From contig JAEWCA010000583.1 in assembly GCA_023390875.1 (NCBI GenBank), positions 1 to 10,222 of the forward strand: 10,222 nt of DNA, in the 5' to 3' direction. The notes beneath the pieces were generated by a model. The model saw only the letters and a list, made by a program, of their open reading frames with translations, was not told the DNA's origin and made no database searches. A program made the position numbers and the translations under genes. Shown piece by piece: positions 1 through 5,890 of the stretch. Every line of letters starts with the position of its first letter. Position 1 is the first letter of the stretch. The stretch comes from Actinomycetes bacterium. GTDB lineage: Bacteria; Actinomycetota; Actinomycetes; Actinomycetales; Cellulomonadaceae.

Positions 1-152
1 GGCGCGGCACCGGTCGGCGCGGCCGCCGGGGTGTCGGCGGGCGTGAAGCTGAGCCCGAGCACCTGCCCGACCCCCAGGGCGACGGCAGCGCCGAGCGCGA
101 GGACGACGAGGGCCGCGAGGAGCGACGGCCAGGCGCGGGGGGAGCGGGGCAC
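1..152 (-). CDS. Partial membrane-anchored or exported protein, N-terminus only
   Basis: Reading the minus strand from GTG at 152 gives 50 open codons that run off the left edge. The first residues are basic (MPRSPRAW). A hydrophobic stretch of Leu, Ala and Val follows at about residues 10-33, then a Pro/Ala/Thr-rich segment. This is the pattern of a signal peptide or an N-terminal membrane anchor leading to an extracytoplasmic domain. I chose this start because a TACACT -10 element ends exactly 6 bases upstream, which would put the first transcribed base on the G of GTG (a leaderless mRNA). No Shine-Dalgarno sequence is visible. The functional domain lies outside the window, so no function can be given. 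The gene is divergent from the MFS gene at 435. Confidence 0.6.
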   Translation of the reverse strand, partial: MPRSPRAWPSLLAALVVLALGAAVALGVGQVLGLSFTPADTPAAAPTGAA

Positions 153-158
153 CGGCGC

Positions 159-169
159 AGTGTAGGAAC
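159..169 (-). promoter_or_regulatory. Candidate leaderless promoter with GTTCCTAC motif
   Basis: On the minus strand GGTTCCTACACT is followed by six bases and then the GTG at 152. TACACT (159-164) fits an actinobacterial -10 (TAnnnT). I see no good -35 at the expected distance. GTTCCTAC (162-169) recurs in the same place in the promoters at 356-384 and 2994-3022. Confidence 0.4.
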
Positions 170-283
170 CACGACTGGGCAGATGCGGCCCGCGTCACAC
201 GGCGCCGCGCCCCGCCCGTCCGCTGACCAGCGCAGACGTCGCGGAGCTGGTGCGCCCTTTCACCCGATCGGTCACCCACGCAC

Positions 284-312
284 CGCGGGTCGCGCGCCGG
301 TCGTGACCCGCG
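284..312. repeat. Inverted repeat in divergent intergenic region
   Basis: CGCGGGTC (284-291) and GACCCGCG (305-312) are perfect 8-bp reverse complements separated by 13 bases. They lie in the 282-base gap between the divergent genes starting at 152 (minus) and 435 (plus), upstream of the MFS promoter. This could be an operator, but inverted repeats of this length arise easily at this GC content. Apart from this repeat and the two promoters, I see nothing in the gap. Confidence 0.25.
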
Positions 313-355
313 AGCGCCGGACGTCGTCCGCATCGTGAGCACACGTGGCGATGCG

Positions 356-384
356 TTGACCGGCACGGACGCCGTTCCTACGGT
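356..384 (+). promoter_or_regulatory. Promoter of the DHA2-like MFS gene
   Basis: TTGACC (356-361) and TACGGT (379-384) are separated by exactly 17 bases. Transcription would start near 391, leaving a 5' leader of about 44 bases that contains the ribosome site GAGGGG at 422-427. The spacer ends in GTTCC, as in the LLM promoter at 2994-3022. Confidence 0.6.
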
Positions 385-434
385 GCCCGCCGCGCGCCCG
401 CCCGGGGCTGCCGCACCGACCGAGGGGCCGCCCC

Positions 435-1898
435 GTGACCGACCGCACGACCACGCTCGCGCTCTGGTGCTGCCTCGGCGCCGGCTTCGCGACGCTCGTC
501 GACTCCGCCGTCCTGGGCTTCGCCGTTCCGAGCCTCGCGCAGGACCTCGGCGCCGGCACCGCCCACGTGCAGTGGCTGCTCGCGTCGTACTCGCTCACGT
601 TCGGGCTCGGCCTCGTGCCCGGCGGACGCCTCGGCGACGTGTTCGGGCGGCGCGGCCTGTTCGTCGCCGGGCTCGCGGTGTTCGTCGTCGGTGGCTGCAC
701 CGCGGCGTTCGCGGGCGCGATGTGGTGGGTCGTGGCCGCGCGGCTGGTGCAGGGGTTCGGCGCGGGCCTCATCAGCGCGCAGGTGCTCGGCATCATCCAG
801 GACCTGTTCACGGGTGCGCGGCGGGTCCGCGCGCTCGCGGCCTACACGAGCGCCGGTGCGGCTGCCGCGCTGGTCGGACCGCTGTCGGCCGCGGCTCTCC
901 TCGCCCTGCTCCCGTCCGCCTGGGGATGGCGGGCGGTGCTGCTCGTCAACGTGCCGTTCGCGGTCGCGACGCTCGTCCTGGCGGTCCGCTTCGTGCCGGT
1001 CACCGCCCGGACCGGCCGTCGCCTCGATCTCGACGTGCCCGGCGTCGCACTGCTCGGCGCGCTCGCGGTCCTCGTCACCCTGCCCGTCATCGATCCCGGC
1101 GCGCGGCCGGCCGTGTGGGGCGCGGCGGTCGTCGCGGTGCCCGTGCTCGTCGCGGTGCTCGTCGCCTGGGAGCGGCGGTACACCCGCCGCGGCCGCGTCG
1201 CCCTGTTCGCGCCCGCGCTCGTCCGCCGGCCCGGGTTCGTCGCCGGCAACGCGGTCGCGCTGCTCTGGTTCGGCTCGGCGGTCGCGCACTCGACGGTCGT
1301 CACGCTGTTCCTCCTGCAGGGCGCCCACGTGCCGGCGTTCGGCGTCGCGGCCGTGCTGCTGCCGTCGGCCGCGAGCCGTGTCGTGTCGTCCTCTCTCGCG
1401 GCTCGCGTCTTCGACCGCCGAGGGTCGCGGCTGGTCCCCGTCGCGCTCGTCGTGCACGTGCTGGCGCTGGCCGCGCTCGCCGCGGCCGTCGGGCGCGGGG
1501 TGCACGGCGCCGGTCTGCTGACCGTCGTGGCGTTCGTGGAGGTGCTCCTCGGGTTCGCGAGCGGCCTCGTCGAACCGCCGCTGCGCGCTGTGACGCTCGG
1601 GTTCGCACCGGCGGGCTTCCACGGCGTCGCGGCGTCGTTCCTGCAGCTGACGCAGCGCCTGTCGGCGACGTTCTGCGTCGCGGTCGCGTCTGGGCTGCTG
1701 CTCCGCGGCTCCGGCGCGGTCGTGACCGCGCCGTCGTTCGTCGTGTCCCTGCTGTTCTGCGCGGTGCTGCTGTTGCTCGCCGCCGCCGTCGCGTCGACCC
1801 GGTGGCTCCACGACGGGCACCGCGGTCACCGCGAGGGCCGCACGACGGACGGCGCCACCGTCGCGGTCGACGCGTCCGCGCAGGTCCAGGTCGGCTAG
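435..1898 (+). CDS. MFS transporter, DHA2-like (multidrug/efflux type)
   Basis: This is a 487-aa polytopic inner-membrane protein, the length of the 14-helix DHA2 drug:proton antiporter group. Visible hallmarks are the motif A loop GRLGDVFGRR (residues 64-73), a motif B-like RLVQGFGAG (103-111), and WRAVLLVNVPFA (165-176), which matches the conserved WR..F.NVP segment of DHA2 proteins. Motif C of antiporters normally reads GPxxGG; here it is GPLSAA (148-153), so both trailing glycines are lost. The C-terminal tail after about residue 455 is hydrophilic. GTG at 435 has GAGGGG 7 bases upstream. The gene has its own promoter and its stop overlaps the stop of the convergent monooxygenase gene. 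Family membership implies proton-coupled export of a small molecule. The substrate is unknown, and the motif C change makes standard drug/H+ antiport less certain. Confidence 0.85.
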   Translation: MTDRTTTLALWCCLGAGFATLVDSAVLGFAVPSLAQDLGAGTAHVQWLLASYSLTFGLGLVPGGRLGDVFGRRGLFVAGLAVFVVGGCTAAFAGAMWWVVAARLVQGFGAGLISAQVLGIIQDLFTGARRVRALAAYTSAGAAAALVGPLSAAALLALLPSAWGWRAVLLVNVPFAVATLVLAVRFVPVTARTGRRLDLDVPGVALLGALAVLVTLPVIDPGARPAVWGAAVVAVPVLVAVLVAWERRYTRRGRVALFAPALVRRPGFVAGNAVALLWFGSAVAHSTVVTLFLLQGAHVPAFGVAAVLLPSAASRVVSSSLAARVFDRRGSRLVPVALVVHVLALAALAAAVGRGVHGAGLLTVVAFVEVLLGFASGLVEPPLRAVTLGFAPAGFHGVAASFLQLTQRLSATFCVAVASGLLLRGSGAVVTAPSFVVSLLFCAVLLLLAAAVASTRWLHDGHRGHREGRTTDGATVAVDASAQVQVG

Positions 1899-2965
1899 CC
1901 GCGCTCCCCGGCCGGCACGGGCTGCGCGACGCGGGGCGTCGAGCCTGACGGCACCGCCGTCGACGGCTGCCACCCCAGCCGTGGGGCCACGAGCGTCGCG
2001 ACGTCGCGCAGGATCTGCTCGTAGTCCTCGGCGGTGAGCTCGTAGGGCAGCTCGAGCCGCAGCTCGTCGACGTCGGACACCGCCTCGTCCGCGAGCAGCC
2101 GCTCGACGAGCTCGTCGCTGCTCCCCACGAGGTCCGGTGCGAACAGCGTCCGTCGCGGCCCGACCGGCGCCAGCGTGCGCTCGTGCCGGCTGCGGGCGTA
2201 CTCGTGGTACCGCTCGCGGGACGCGCGGTCGGCGCCGTCGGTCGGCACGACGACCCGTCCGAGGGCGACGCGCGGCGGGTGCGCGCCCGTCCAGGCGGCC
2301 CGGAACGCCGCGAGGTTGGCGCGCTGCGCGGTGACGAAGTCGTCGCTCTCCTCCCCGGCCACGATGTTCCCGGCGAGCAGGTGCAGGCCGTGCTCGGCGG
2401 CCCACAGCGAAGACCGTCGCGACGCCGCCCCGTACCAGAGCCGCTCCACGAGACCAGGGCTGTGCGGCTGCAACCGTGGCCGCTGCACGTTGCCCGGCGA
2501 CACGATGCGGGTGTCCTCGTCACCGAAGTAGGTGCCGCGCAAGCCGTCGGCGAGCCGCTCGATGCGCGCGTGCGAGAAGTCGACGTCGCGCCATTCGCCG
2601 TCGAACACCTTCTCGCCGAGCAGCTCGACGTGCGGCGGCGTGCCCGCGCTCAGACCCGCCTGCAGCCGACCCCGCGACAGCACGTCGACGGTCGCGAGGT
2701 CCTCCCCGAGCCGGAACGGGCTCTCGTACCCGATCGGGATCACCGCCGTGCCGAGCTCGATCGTGCTGGTCCGCTGCGTCGCCGCCGCGAGGAACGTGGC
2801 GGCGGAGGAGACCCCGTGCTCGAGGTGGCGCTGCCGCACCCACGCGCCCTGGTAACCGAGCTGCTCACCGAACGCGAACAGGGCCAGCGTCGACTCCAGG
2901 CCCGCGTACGGGTCGTCGTCGAGGAAGTTGCCCGGAGTGAGGAACGCGAGGGAACGGACGGGCAC
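1895..2965 (-). CDS. LLM-class (luciferase-like) flavin-dependent monooxygenase
   Basis: This cytoplasmic TIM-barrel enzyme of 356 aa belongs to the bacterial luciferase-like superfamily, which uses reduced FMN or F420 and, in the monooxygenases, O2. Barrel landmarks in order are RSLAFLTPGNF (strand 1, residues 4-14), LGYQGAWVRQRHLEHG (36-51), RTSTIELGTAVIPIGYESPFR (65-85), LSRGRLQAGLSAGTPP (96-111) and WYGAASRRSSLWAAEHG (177-193, the cofactor-phosphate region in relatives). The frame stays open up to TTG at 3022, but that codon is the promoter -35 itself. GTG at 2965 has GGAG 6 bases upstream and starts just before strand 1, so I use it. The layout resembles the KPN_01858-type LLM group, but I hold that loosely. 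Cofactor (FMN or F420) and substrate cannot be read from the sequence. The gene is convergent with, and promoter-matched to, the MFS gene at 435. Confidence 0.82.
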   Translation of the reverse strand: MPVRSLAFLTPGNFLDDDPYAGLESTLALFAFGEQLGYQGAWVRQRHLEHGVSSAATFLAAATQRTSTIELGTAVIPIGYESPFRLGEDLATVDVLSRGRLQAGLSAGTPPHVELLGEKVFDGEWRDVDFSHARIERLADGLRGTYFGDEDTRIVSPGNVQRPRLQPHSPGLVERLWYGAASRRSSLWAAEHGLHLLAGNIVAGEESDDFVTAQRANLAAFRAAWTGAHPPRVALGRVVVPTDGADRASRERYHEYARSRHERTLAPVGPRRTLFAPDLVGSSDELVERLLADEAVSDVDELRLELPYELTAEDYEQILRDVATLVAPRLGWQPSTAVPSGSTPRVAQPVPAGERG

Positions 2966-2993
2966 GGTGGGCTCCAGACGGTCGGGGGTGCGG

Positions 2994-3022
2994 ACAGTAG
3001 GAACCCGCCGGACCTCGGTCAA
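2994..3022 (-). promoter_or_regulatory. Promoter of the LLM monooxygenase gene
   Basis: On the minus strand TTGACC (3022-3017), a 17-base spacer and TACTGT (2999-2994) form a good housekeeping-type promoter. Transcription would start near 2987, giving a leader of about 22 bases with the GGAG ribosome site (2975-2972) before GTG at 2965. The spacer ends in GTTCC, matching the MFS promoter. An 11-bp inverted repeat abuts the -35 directly. Confidence 0.6.
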
Positions 3023-3059
3023 CCGTGTCGCCCGCCGTCCCGGATGGTGGGCGACACGG
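3023..3059 (-). terminator. 11-bp perfect hairpin after the beta-helix gene (terminator or operator)
   Basis: CCGTGTCGCCC (3023-3033) and GGGCGACACGG (3049-3059) are perfect reverse complements with a 15-base loop. On the minus strand the stem begins 6 bases after the stop of the beta-helix gene, where a terminator is expected. There is no T-run after it, so it would be a weak or non-canonical intrinsic terminator. It ends flush against the -35 of the next gene, so an operator role is also possible. Confidence 0.5.
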
Positions 3060-3065
3060 CATCGC

Positions 3066-4151
3066 TCAGGAGCAGACGACCCCCACGCACTGCGGCTCGT
3101 TGCCGTTGTGGCTCGCCGTGTCCCCGCCGAGGTCGGTCGCCCCCGGCGCGTAGATGCCCCACCCCGTGTTGTACCGGGCGACGTTGCCGCCGACGCTCAC
3201 GGACGGTCCCACGCCCTCCAGCCGGAGCCCGTCGGTGTTGTGCCGGAACGTGTTGCCCTGGACGACGGTGGTGGCGTCGACGCCGTCGAGGGTCATGGTC
3301 ACCGTGGTGCCGTTGTCCCGGAACGTGCTCGACGAGACGGTGGCCCCGAAGAGGCCCACGATCACCCCCGTGGTGTTGCCGACGAACGACGACGAGGCGA
3401 CGGACACCTCGGCGACGGTGCCGTCGACCGCGACGTCCGACCCCCTGAACCGGCTGTCCGACACGGTGATCGCTGCGATGGAGCCGGCGCTGACGACGGC
3501 CCGCGGGTTGTCCCGGAACGTCGAGCGCTGGATGTCGGCGCTCCCCTCGGTCTCGATGAACGCGCGGTCGTTGCGCTCGAACAGGGTGCGGGTCACGGTC
3601 GTGGCGGAGCCGGTGTCGCCCCAGAGTCCGACCGCGTTGTCGGCGAAGGAGGAGCCGTCGACGCGGACTGTGATCGACTCCGCGGTCATCCCGGCGAGGT
3701 GGTTGCCGGTGAAGCTGGAACGCGTGATCGTCGTCGACTTGGCCCGGATCCCGCTGTCGCCGGTGCCGTCGATCCCGGTGCCGTTGTCCTGGAACGCGAC
3801 CCGGTCGACCGTCAGCGGACCGGTCGACTCGTCGGAGTCCCAGTCGACGAGCGTGCGCGCCCCGGTGGCCCAGCCGGTGATCTTCCCGTTCTTGACGGTG
3901 GTGCTGCCGACGTCCGAGATCGACAGGCCGACGCCGCCGGCGGTGCTGCGCAGCGTGTGGCCGTGCAGGTCGAGGTCCACGTCCCTGGCCAGCGTGAGCC
4001 CGTTCCCGGCGCACACGAGGTCGGCGTGGAGCACCGTGTCGGCGGTGAGCGTCGCGCCGCAGGTGGGCGGCGGGCTCGCGGCTGCGGGTGTCGCGACGAG
4101 GACGGCGGCGCCCGCCAACGCCAGGCAGGACAGGGTGGCCGGGATTCGCAC
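3066..4151 (-). CDS. Exported right-handed parallel beta-helix protein
   Basis: This 361-aa protein starts with a signal peptide (MRIPATLSC, a hydrophobic core to about residue 24, probable cleavage near ATPAAA|SPPP). The rest is one beta-helix with a regular coil signature of the type S-x-F-x-x-N. It is seen at VAFQDN 118, SSFTGN 145, SSFADN 167, TLFERN 189, STFRDN 210, SRFRGS 233, SSFVGN 254, STFRDN 275, NTFRHN 300 and NVARYN 323, about 21-27 residues apart. DLDLHGHTL (60-68) is typical of the first coils of PbH1-repeat proteins. Cysteines at 31/47 and 355/360 could form two disulfides that cap the helix ends. No catalytic acid cluster, cell-wall anchor or carbohydrate-binding module is visible. 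Relatives include polysaccharide lyases and epimerases as well as non-enzymatic surface proteins, so the role is unknown. I chose GTG 4151 because GGAGG lies 5 bases upstream and the signal peptide starts there; the frame stays open to ATG 4214. Further upstream a 6-bp hairpin (GGACGC/GCGTCC, 4196-4212) is present but no clear promoter. Confidence 0.8.
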   Translation of the reverse strand: MRIPATLSCLALAGAAVLVATPAAASPPPTCGATLTADTVLHADLVCAGNGLTLARDVDLDLHGHTLRSTAGGVGLSISDVGSTTVKNGKITGWATGARTLVDWDSDESTGPLTVDRVAFQDNGTGIDGTGDSGIRAKSTTITRSSFTGNHLAGMTAESITVRVDGSSFADNAVGLWGDTGSATTVTRTLFERNDRAFIETEGSADIQRSTFRDNPRAVVSAGSIAAITVSDSRFRGSDVAVDGTVAEVSVASSSFVGNTTGVIVGLFGATVSSSTFRDNGTTVTMTLDGVDATTVVQGNTFRHNTDGLRLEGVGPSVSVGGNVARYNTGWGIYAPGATDLGGDTASHNGNEPQCVGVVCS

Positions 4152-4266
4152 GGAGACCTCCACGCTGGGGTTGGGTCGGCGCCGGACGATGGTGCGGACG
4201 CCGCACGCGTCCACGATGCCCGGTATGTCCGCCTTTGGGCCACCACTTCGGAGGGTGAAGCCGCCG

Positions 4267-4971
4267 TCAGGCGGGCGGCACGCCGGTGGTCGGCGACCGC
4301 AGCCGGCGCCACGTGCGCCGCGGGTCCCACGGCTCGCCGATCCCGCGGGTCAGCGGATACAGCGCCAGCCCCAGGAGCGCGGCCGTGAGGTGCCCGGCGT
4401 CGGTGAAGTCGACGTCGGCGAGCAACGGCACCGTGTACACGGCCAGCAGCACCGCGAGGTAGCCCCACCGCCACGGCCGGGCGACGTGCCACGTGAGGAC
4501 GGCCTGGCAGCCCGCGAGCGCGTAGCTCACCCCGTAGTCGAGCGTGTGCGCCTCGCTGGCGGGCTCCCGCCCGACCTGGATCCACAGGTAGAGGATCCCC
4601 TGGCTCACGTAGGTCGCGACGACGTGCGCGGTCGCGAGCACCACCAGCCAGCGGCGCGTCCCGAGCCACCGCTCGGTCGTCGCGACGAAGACGAGGAACA
4701 GCACCGCGTACGAGAGCCACGTCCCGCCCGCGAGCCAGAACGCGCTCACGACGAGGACGTGCAGCGGGTCGGACGCGAGGTGGTCGAGGTTCGTCGAGCG
4801 TGCGCCGAGCACGTCGTGCAGCGCCTCCGGGGACAGCCGGCCGCTGACGACCTCGGTGACGAGCAGGATCCCGAGCCACACGAGCGTGCCGGGCGCCCCG
4901 CGCAGCCAACGGCCCGCCTCACGCGCCGCGTCCCCGGCGGCCGCGAGCGCGTGGTCCGCGCGTGCGCCCAT
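4267..4971 (-). CDS. Rhomboid-like integral membrane protein
   Basis: This is a 234-aa protein with about six hydrophobic segments. Its layout follows the rhomboid intramembrane protease fold: NLDHLASDPLHVLVVSAFW (61-79) resembles the first helix of the rhomboid core, ERWLG (100-104) follows the next one, DYGVSYALAG (145-154) lies where GxSG-A-x-x-G is expected, and DAGHLTAALLG (191-201) matches the His-bearing last helix. Ser149 and His194 could form the Ser-His dyad, but the canonical GxSG is GVSY. It is either a divergent protease or one of the inactive rhomboid-like proteins. ATG 4971 has AGGGAG a few bases upstream. The next gene upstream on the same strand is the tRNA, which ends in its own terminator, so this gene probably has its own promoter; I could not identify it. 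The substrate is unknown. Confidence 0.65.
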   Translation of the reverse strand: MGARADHALAAAGDAAREAGRWLRGAPGTLVWLGILLVTEVVSGRLSPEALHDVLGARSTNLDHLASDPLHVLVVSAFWLAGGTWLSYAVLFLVFVATTERWLGTRRWLVVLATAHVVATYVSQGILYLWIQVGREPASEAHTLDYGVSYALAGCQAVLTWHVARPWRWGYLAVLLAVYTVPLLADVDFTDAGHLTAALLGLALYPLTRGIGEPWDPRRTWRRLRSPTTGVPPA

Positions 4972-4986
4972 GGCGTCTCCCTGGCC

Positions 4987-5001
4987 GGCGGACGGTCCGC
5001 C
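4987..5001. repeat. Short palindrome in the leader of the rhomboid-like gene
   Basis: GGCGGAC-G-GTCCGCC is a perfect 7+1+7 palindrome ending 16 bases upstream of the ATG at 4971. It could be an operator half-site pair or a chance event in GC-rich DNA. No regulator candidate is linked. Confidence 0.25.
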
Positions 5002-5062
5002 GTGGCACGACGATGCGCCGCGGACCTGTGAGACGTCGGGTGGTGACGAGCCGGGGAAGACG

Positions 5063-5092
5063 AGAGCCGTACCGCGTGGGCGGTACGGCTCT
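5063..5092 (-). terminator. Intrinsic terminator of tRNA-Arg
   Basis: AGAGCCGTACCGC (5063-5075) and GCGGTACGGCTCT (5080-5092) form a perfect 13-bp stem with a 4-base loop. It begins 14 bases after the 3' end of the tRNA. On the minus strand the stem is followed by CGTCTTCCCC, a T/C-rich tail. This is the strongest hairpin in the window. Confidence 0.85.
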
Positions 5093-5106
5093 GCGATCGG
5101 TGAGGG

Positions 5107-5179
5107 TGCCCGCGAAAGGACTCGAACCTTCGACCTTCTGCTCCGGAGGCAGACGCTCTATCCACTGAGCTACGCGGGC
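5107..5179 (-). tRNA. tRNA-Arg, anticodon CCG
   Basis: A full 73-base cloverleaf reads on the minus strand: acceptor GCCCGCG/CGCGGGC (7 bp), D-stem GCTC/GAGC, anticodon stem TCTGC/GCAGA around loop CTCCGGA, variable loop AGGTC, and T arm GAAGG-TTCGAGT-CCTTT with one G-T pair. The anticodon CCG reads the arginine codon CGG, which is common in GC-rich genomes. The discriminator base is A and the next bases are CCC, so the CCA end is not encoded and must be added after transcription. A strong terminator follows. I searched toward lower coordinates for a second copy of the tRNA 3' end, as an integrated element would leave, and saw none. Confidence 0.97.
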
Positions 5180-5182
5180 GAT

Positions 5183-5204
5183 CCGCGCGAGTCGCCTCGC
5201 GCGG
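5183..5204 (-). other. 9-bp hairpin between the GntR gene and tRNA-Arg
   Basis: CCGCGCGAG (5183-5191) and CTCGCGCGG (5196-5204) form a perfect stem with a 4-base loop. On the minus strand it begins 20 bases after the GntR stop codon and ends 3 bases before the mature tRNA 5' end. It may terminate the GntR transcript, although it has no T-tract. If the tRNA starts from TAGTGT at 5211-5216, it would instead form almost the whole tRNA 5' leader removed by RNase P. Confidence 0.5.
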
Positions 5205-5210
5205 TGCACG

Positions 5211-5216
5211 ACACTA
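5211..5216 (-). promoter_or_regulatory. Candidate -10 element of tRNA-Arg
   Basis: TAGTGT on the minus strand fits TAnnnT and would start transcription near 5204, about 24 bases before the tRNA. The -35 would lie inside the 3' end of the GntR gene and is poor (CTGGGG). Without it the tRNA would depend on read-through from the GntR gene. Confidence 0.35.
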
Positions 5217-5224
5217 CCAGCCCG

Positions 5225-5878
5225 TCAGCGTTCCCCCAGCAGCGCGGACAGGTACTGGCTGGTCTCGTCGACCGCCGCCTGGTCGTCGCCCGCGACGATC
5301 GCCTCGACGAGCCCGTCGTGCGCGTCGAACCCGTGCGTGTCCGTGACGAAGTTGAACCGGATGTTCTCGCCGATCGCGTCGAGCAGGTTCTCGTACAGGG
5401 TGACGAGCACCGGGTTGCCGGCGGTCCGGACGATCGCGCGGTGCAGGTCGAGGTCCGTGACGACCATCCGGTCGAGGTCCCCGGACTGGTACGCGACCGC
5501 GCGCTCCTCGCGACGGTCGAGCAGCGCGGCCGCGTCCGTCGAGGTCCGCCGCCGGGCGGCCAGGCGCGCGGCTTCCATCTCGAGCGCGCGGCGCACCTCG
5601 ATGACGTCCCGCTGCCGGGCGTCCGCGATGTGCCGGCCCATCGTGACGGCGAGCTCGGACGTCGACAGCACGTACGTGCCGGAACCCTGGCGCCGTTCGA
5701 GCAGGCCGGCGTGCACAAGCGACTGGACGGCCTCGCGGACGGTGTTCCGCCCGACGCCGAGCAGGTCGACGAGCGCGGGTTCGGGCGGGATCCGCGTCCC
5801 GACCGGCCAGTCGCCGGCGGTGATGCGGCTGCGGATCTCGTCGACGGCGGTGTCGATCAGACCGGTGCGACGCGCCAT
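5225..5878 (-). CDS. FadR-type GntR transcriptional regulator (FCD domain)
   Basis: This 217-aa cytoplasmic DNA-binding protein has an N-terminal winged helix at about residues 6-72 with the GntR signature: GTRIPPEPALVDLLGVGRNTVREAV (27-51) and LLERRQGSGTYV (59-70). An all-helical FCD ligand domain follows (about 90-215). FCD proteins usually bind a metal and an organic-acid ligand through Asp-x3-His plus two later histidines. Here I see D142-x3-H146 in DLDLHRAIVRTAGNPVL and H187 at the head of HDGLVEAIVAGDDQAA, but the position 22 residues later, normally His, is Tyr209. ATG 5878 was chosen because the winged helix starts at once and AGGGAG lies 9 bases upstream; the frame stays open far upstream without a protein-like sequence. 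It is divergent from the CynX-like MFS gene and probably controls it and itself from the shared gap. The effector is unknown. Confidence 0.9.
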   Translation of the reverse strand: MARRTGLIDTAVDEIRSRITAGDWPVGTRIPPEPALVDLLGVGRNTVREAVQSLVHAGLLERRQGSGTYVLSTSELAVTMGRHIADARQRDVIEVRRALEMEAARLAARRRTSTDAAALLDRREERAVAYQSGDLDRMVVTDLDLHRAIVRTAGNPVLVTLYENLLDAIGENIRFNFVTDTHGFDAHDGLVEAIVAGDDQAAVDETSQYLSALLGER

Positions 5879-5890
5879 CCGATCAGGCTC

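Noticed and set aside
139..142. HIGG in ArgRS (residues 139-142 of the protein) as a damaged active site
   Set aside because: As far as I recall, actinobacterial ArgRS enzymes such as that of Mycobacterium carry HIGG; all other catalytic motifs are intact, so it is a lineage trait.
162..169. GGAAC on the opposite strand of the GTTCCTAC sites as ECF sigma -35 elements
   Set aside because: No CGTC/CGTT element occurs at the usual 16-17 base spacing at any of the three sites.
335..1948. Long open frames overlapping the MFS gene on both strands, including a 675-aa minus-strand frame at 378-2405
   Set aside because: They are rich in Arg/Ala/Pro/Gly with no domain pattern. High GC content removes stop codons from alternative frames; the MFS and LLM frames carry recognisable motifs.
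5107..5179. tRNA-Arg as integration site of a mobile element
   Set aside because: No repeated tRNA end, integrase or composition break is visible in the window.
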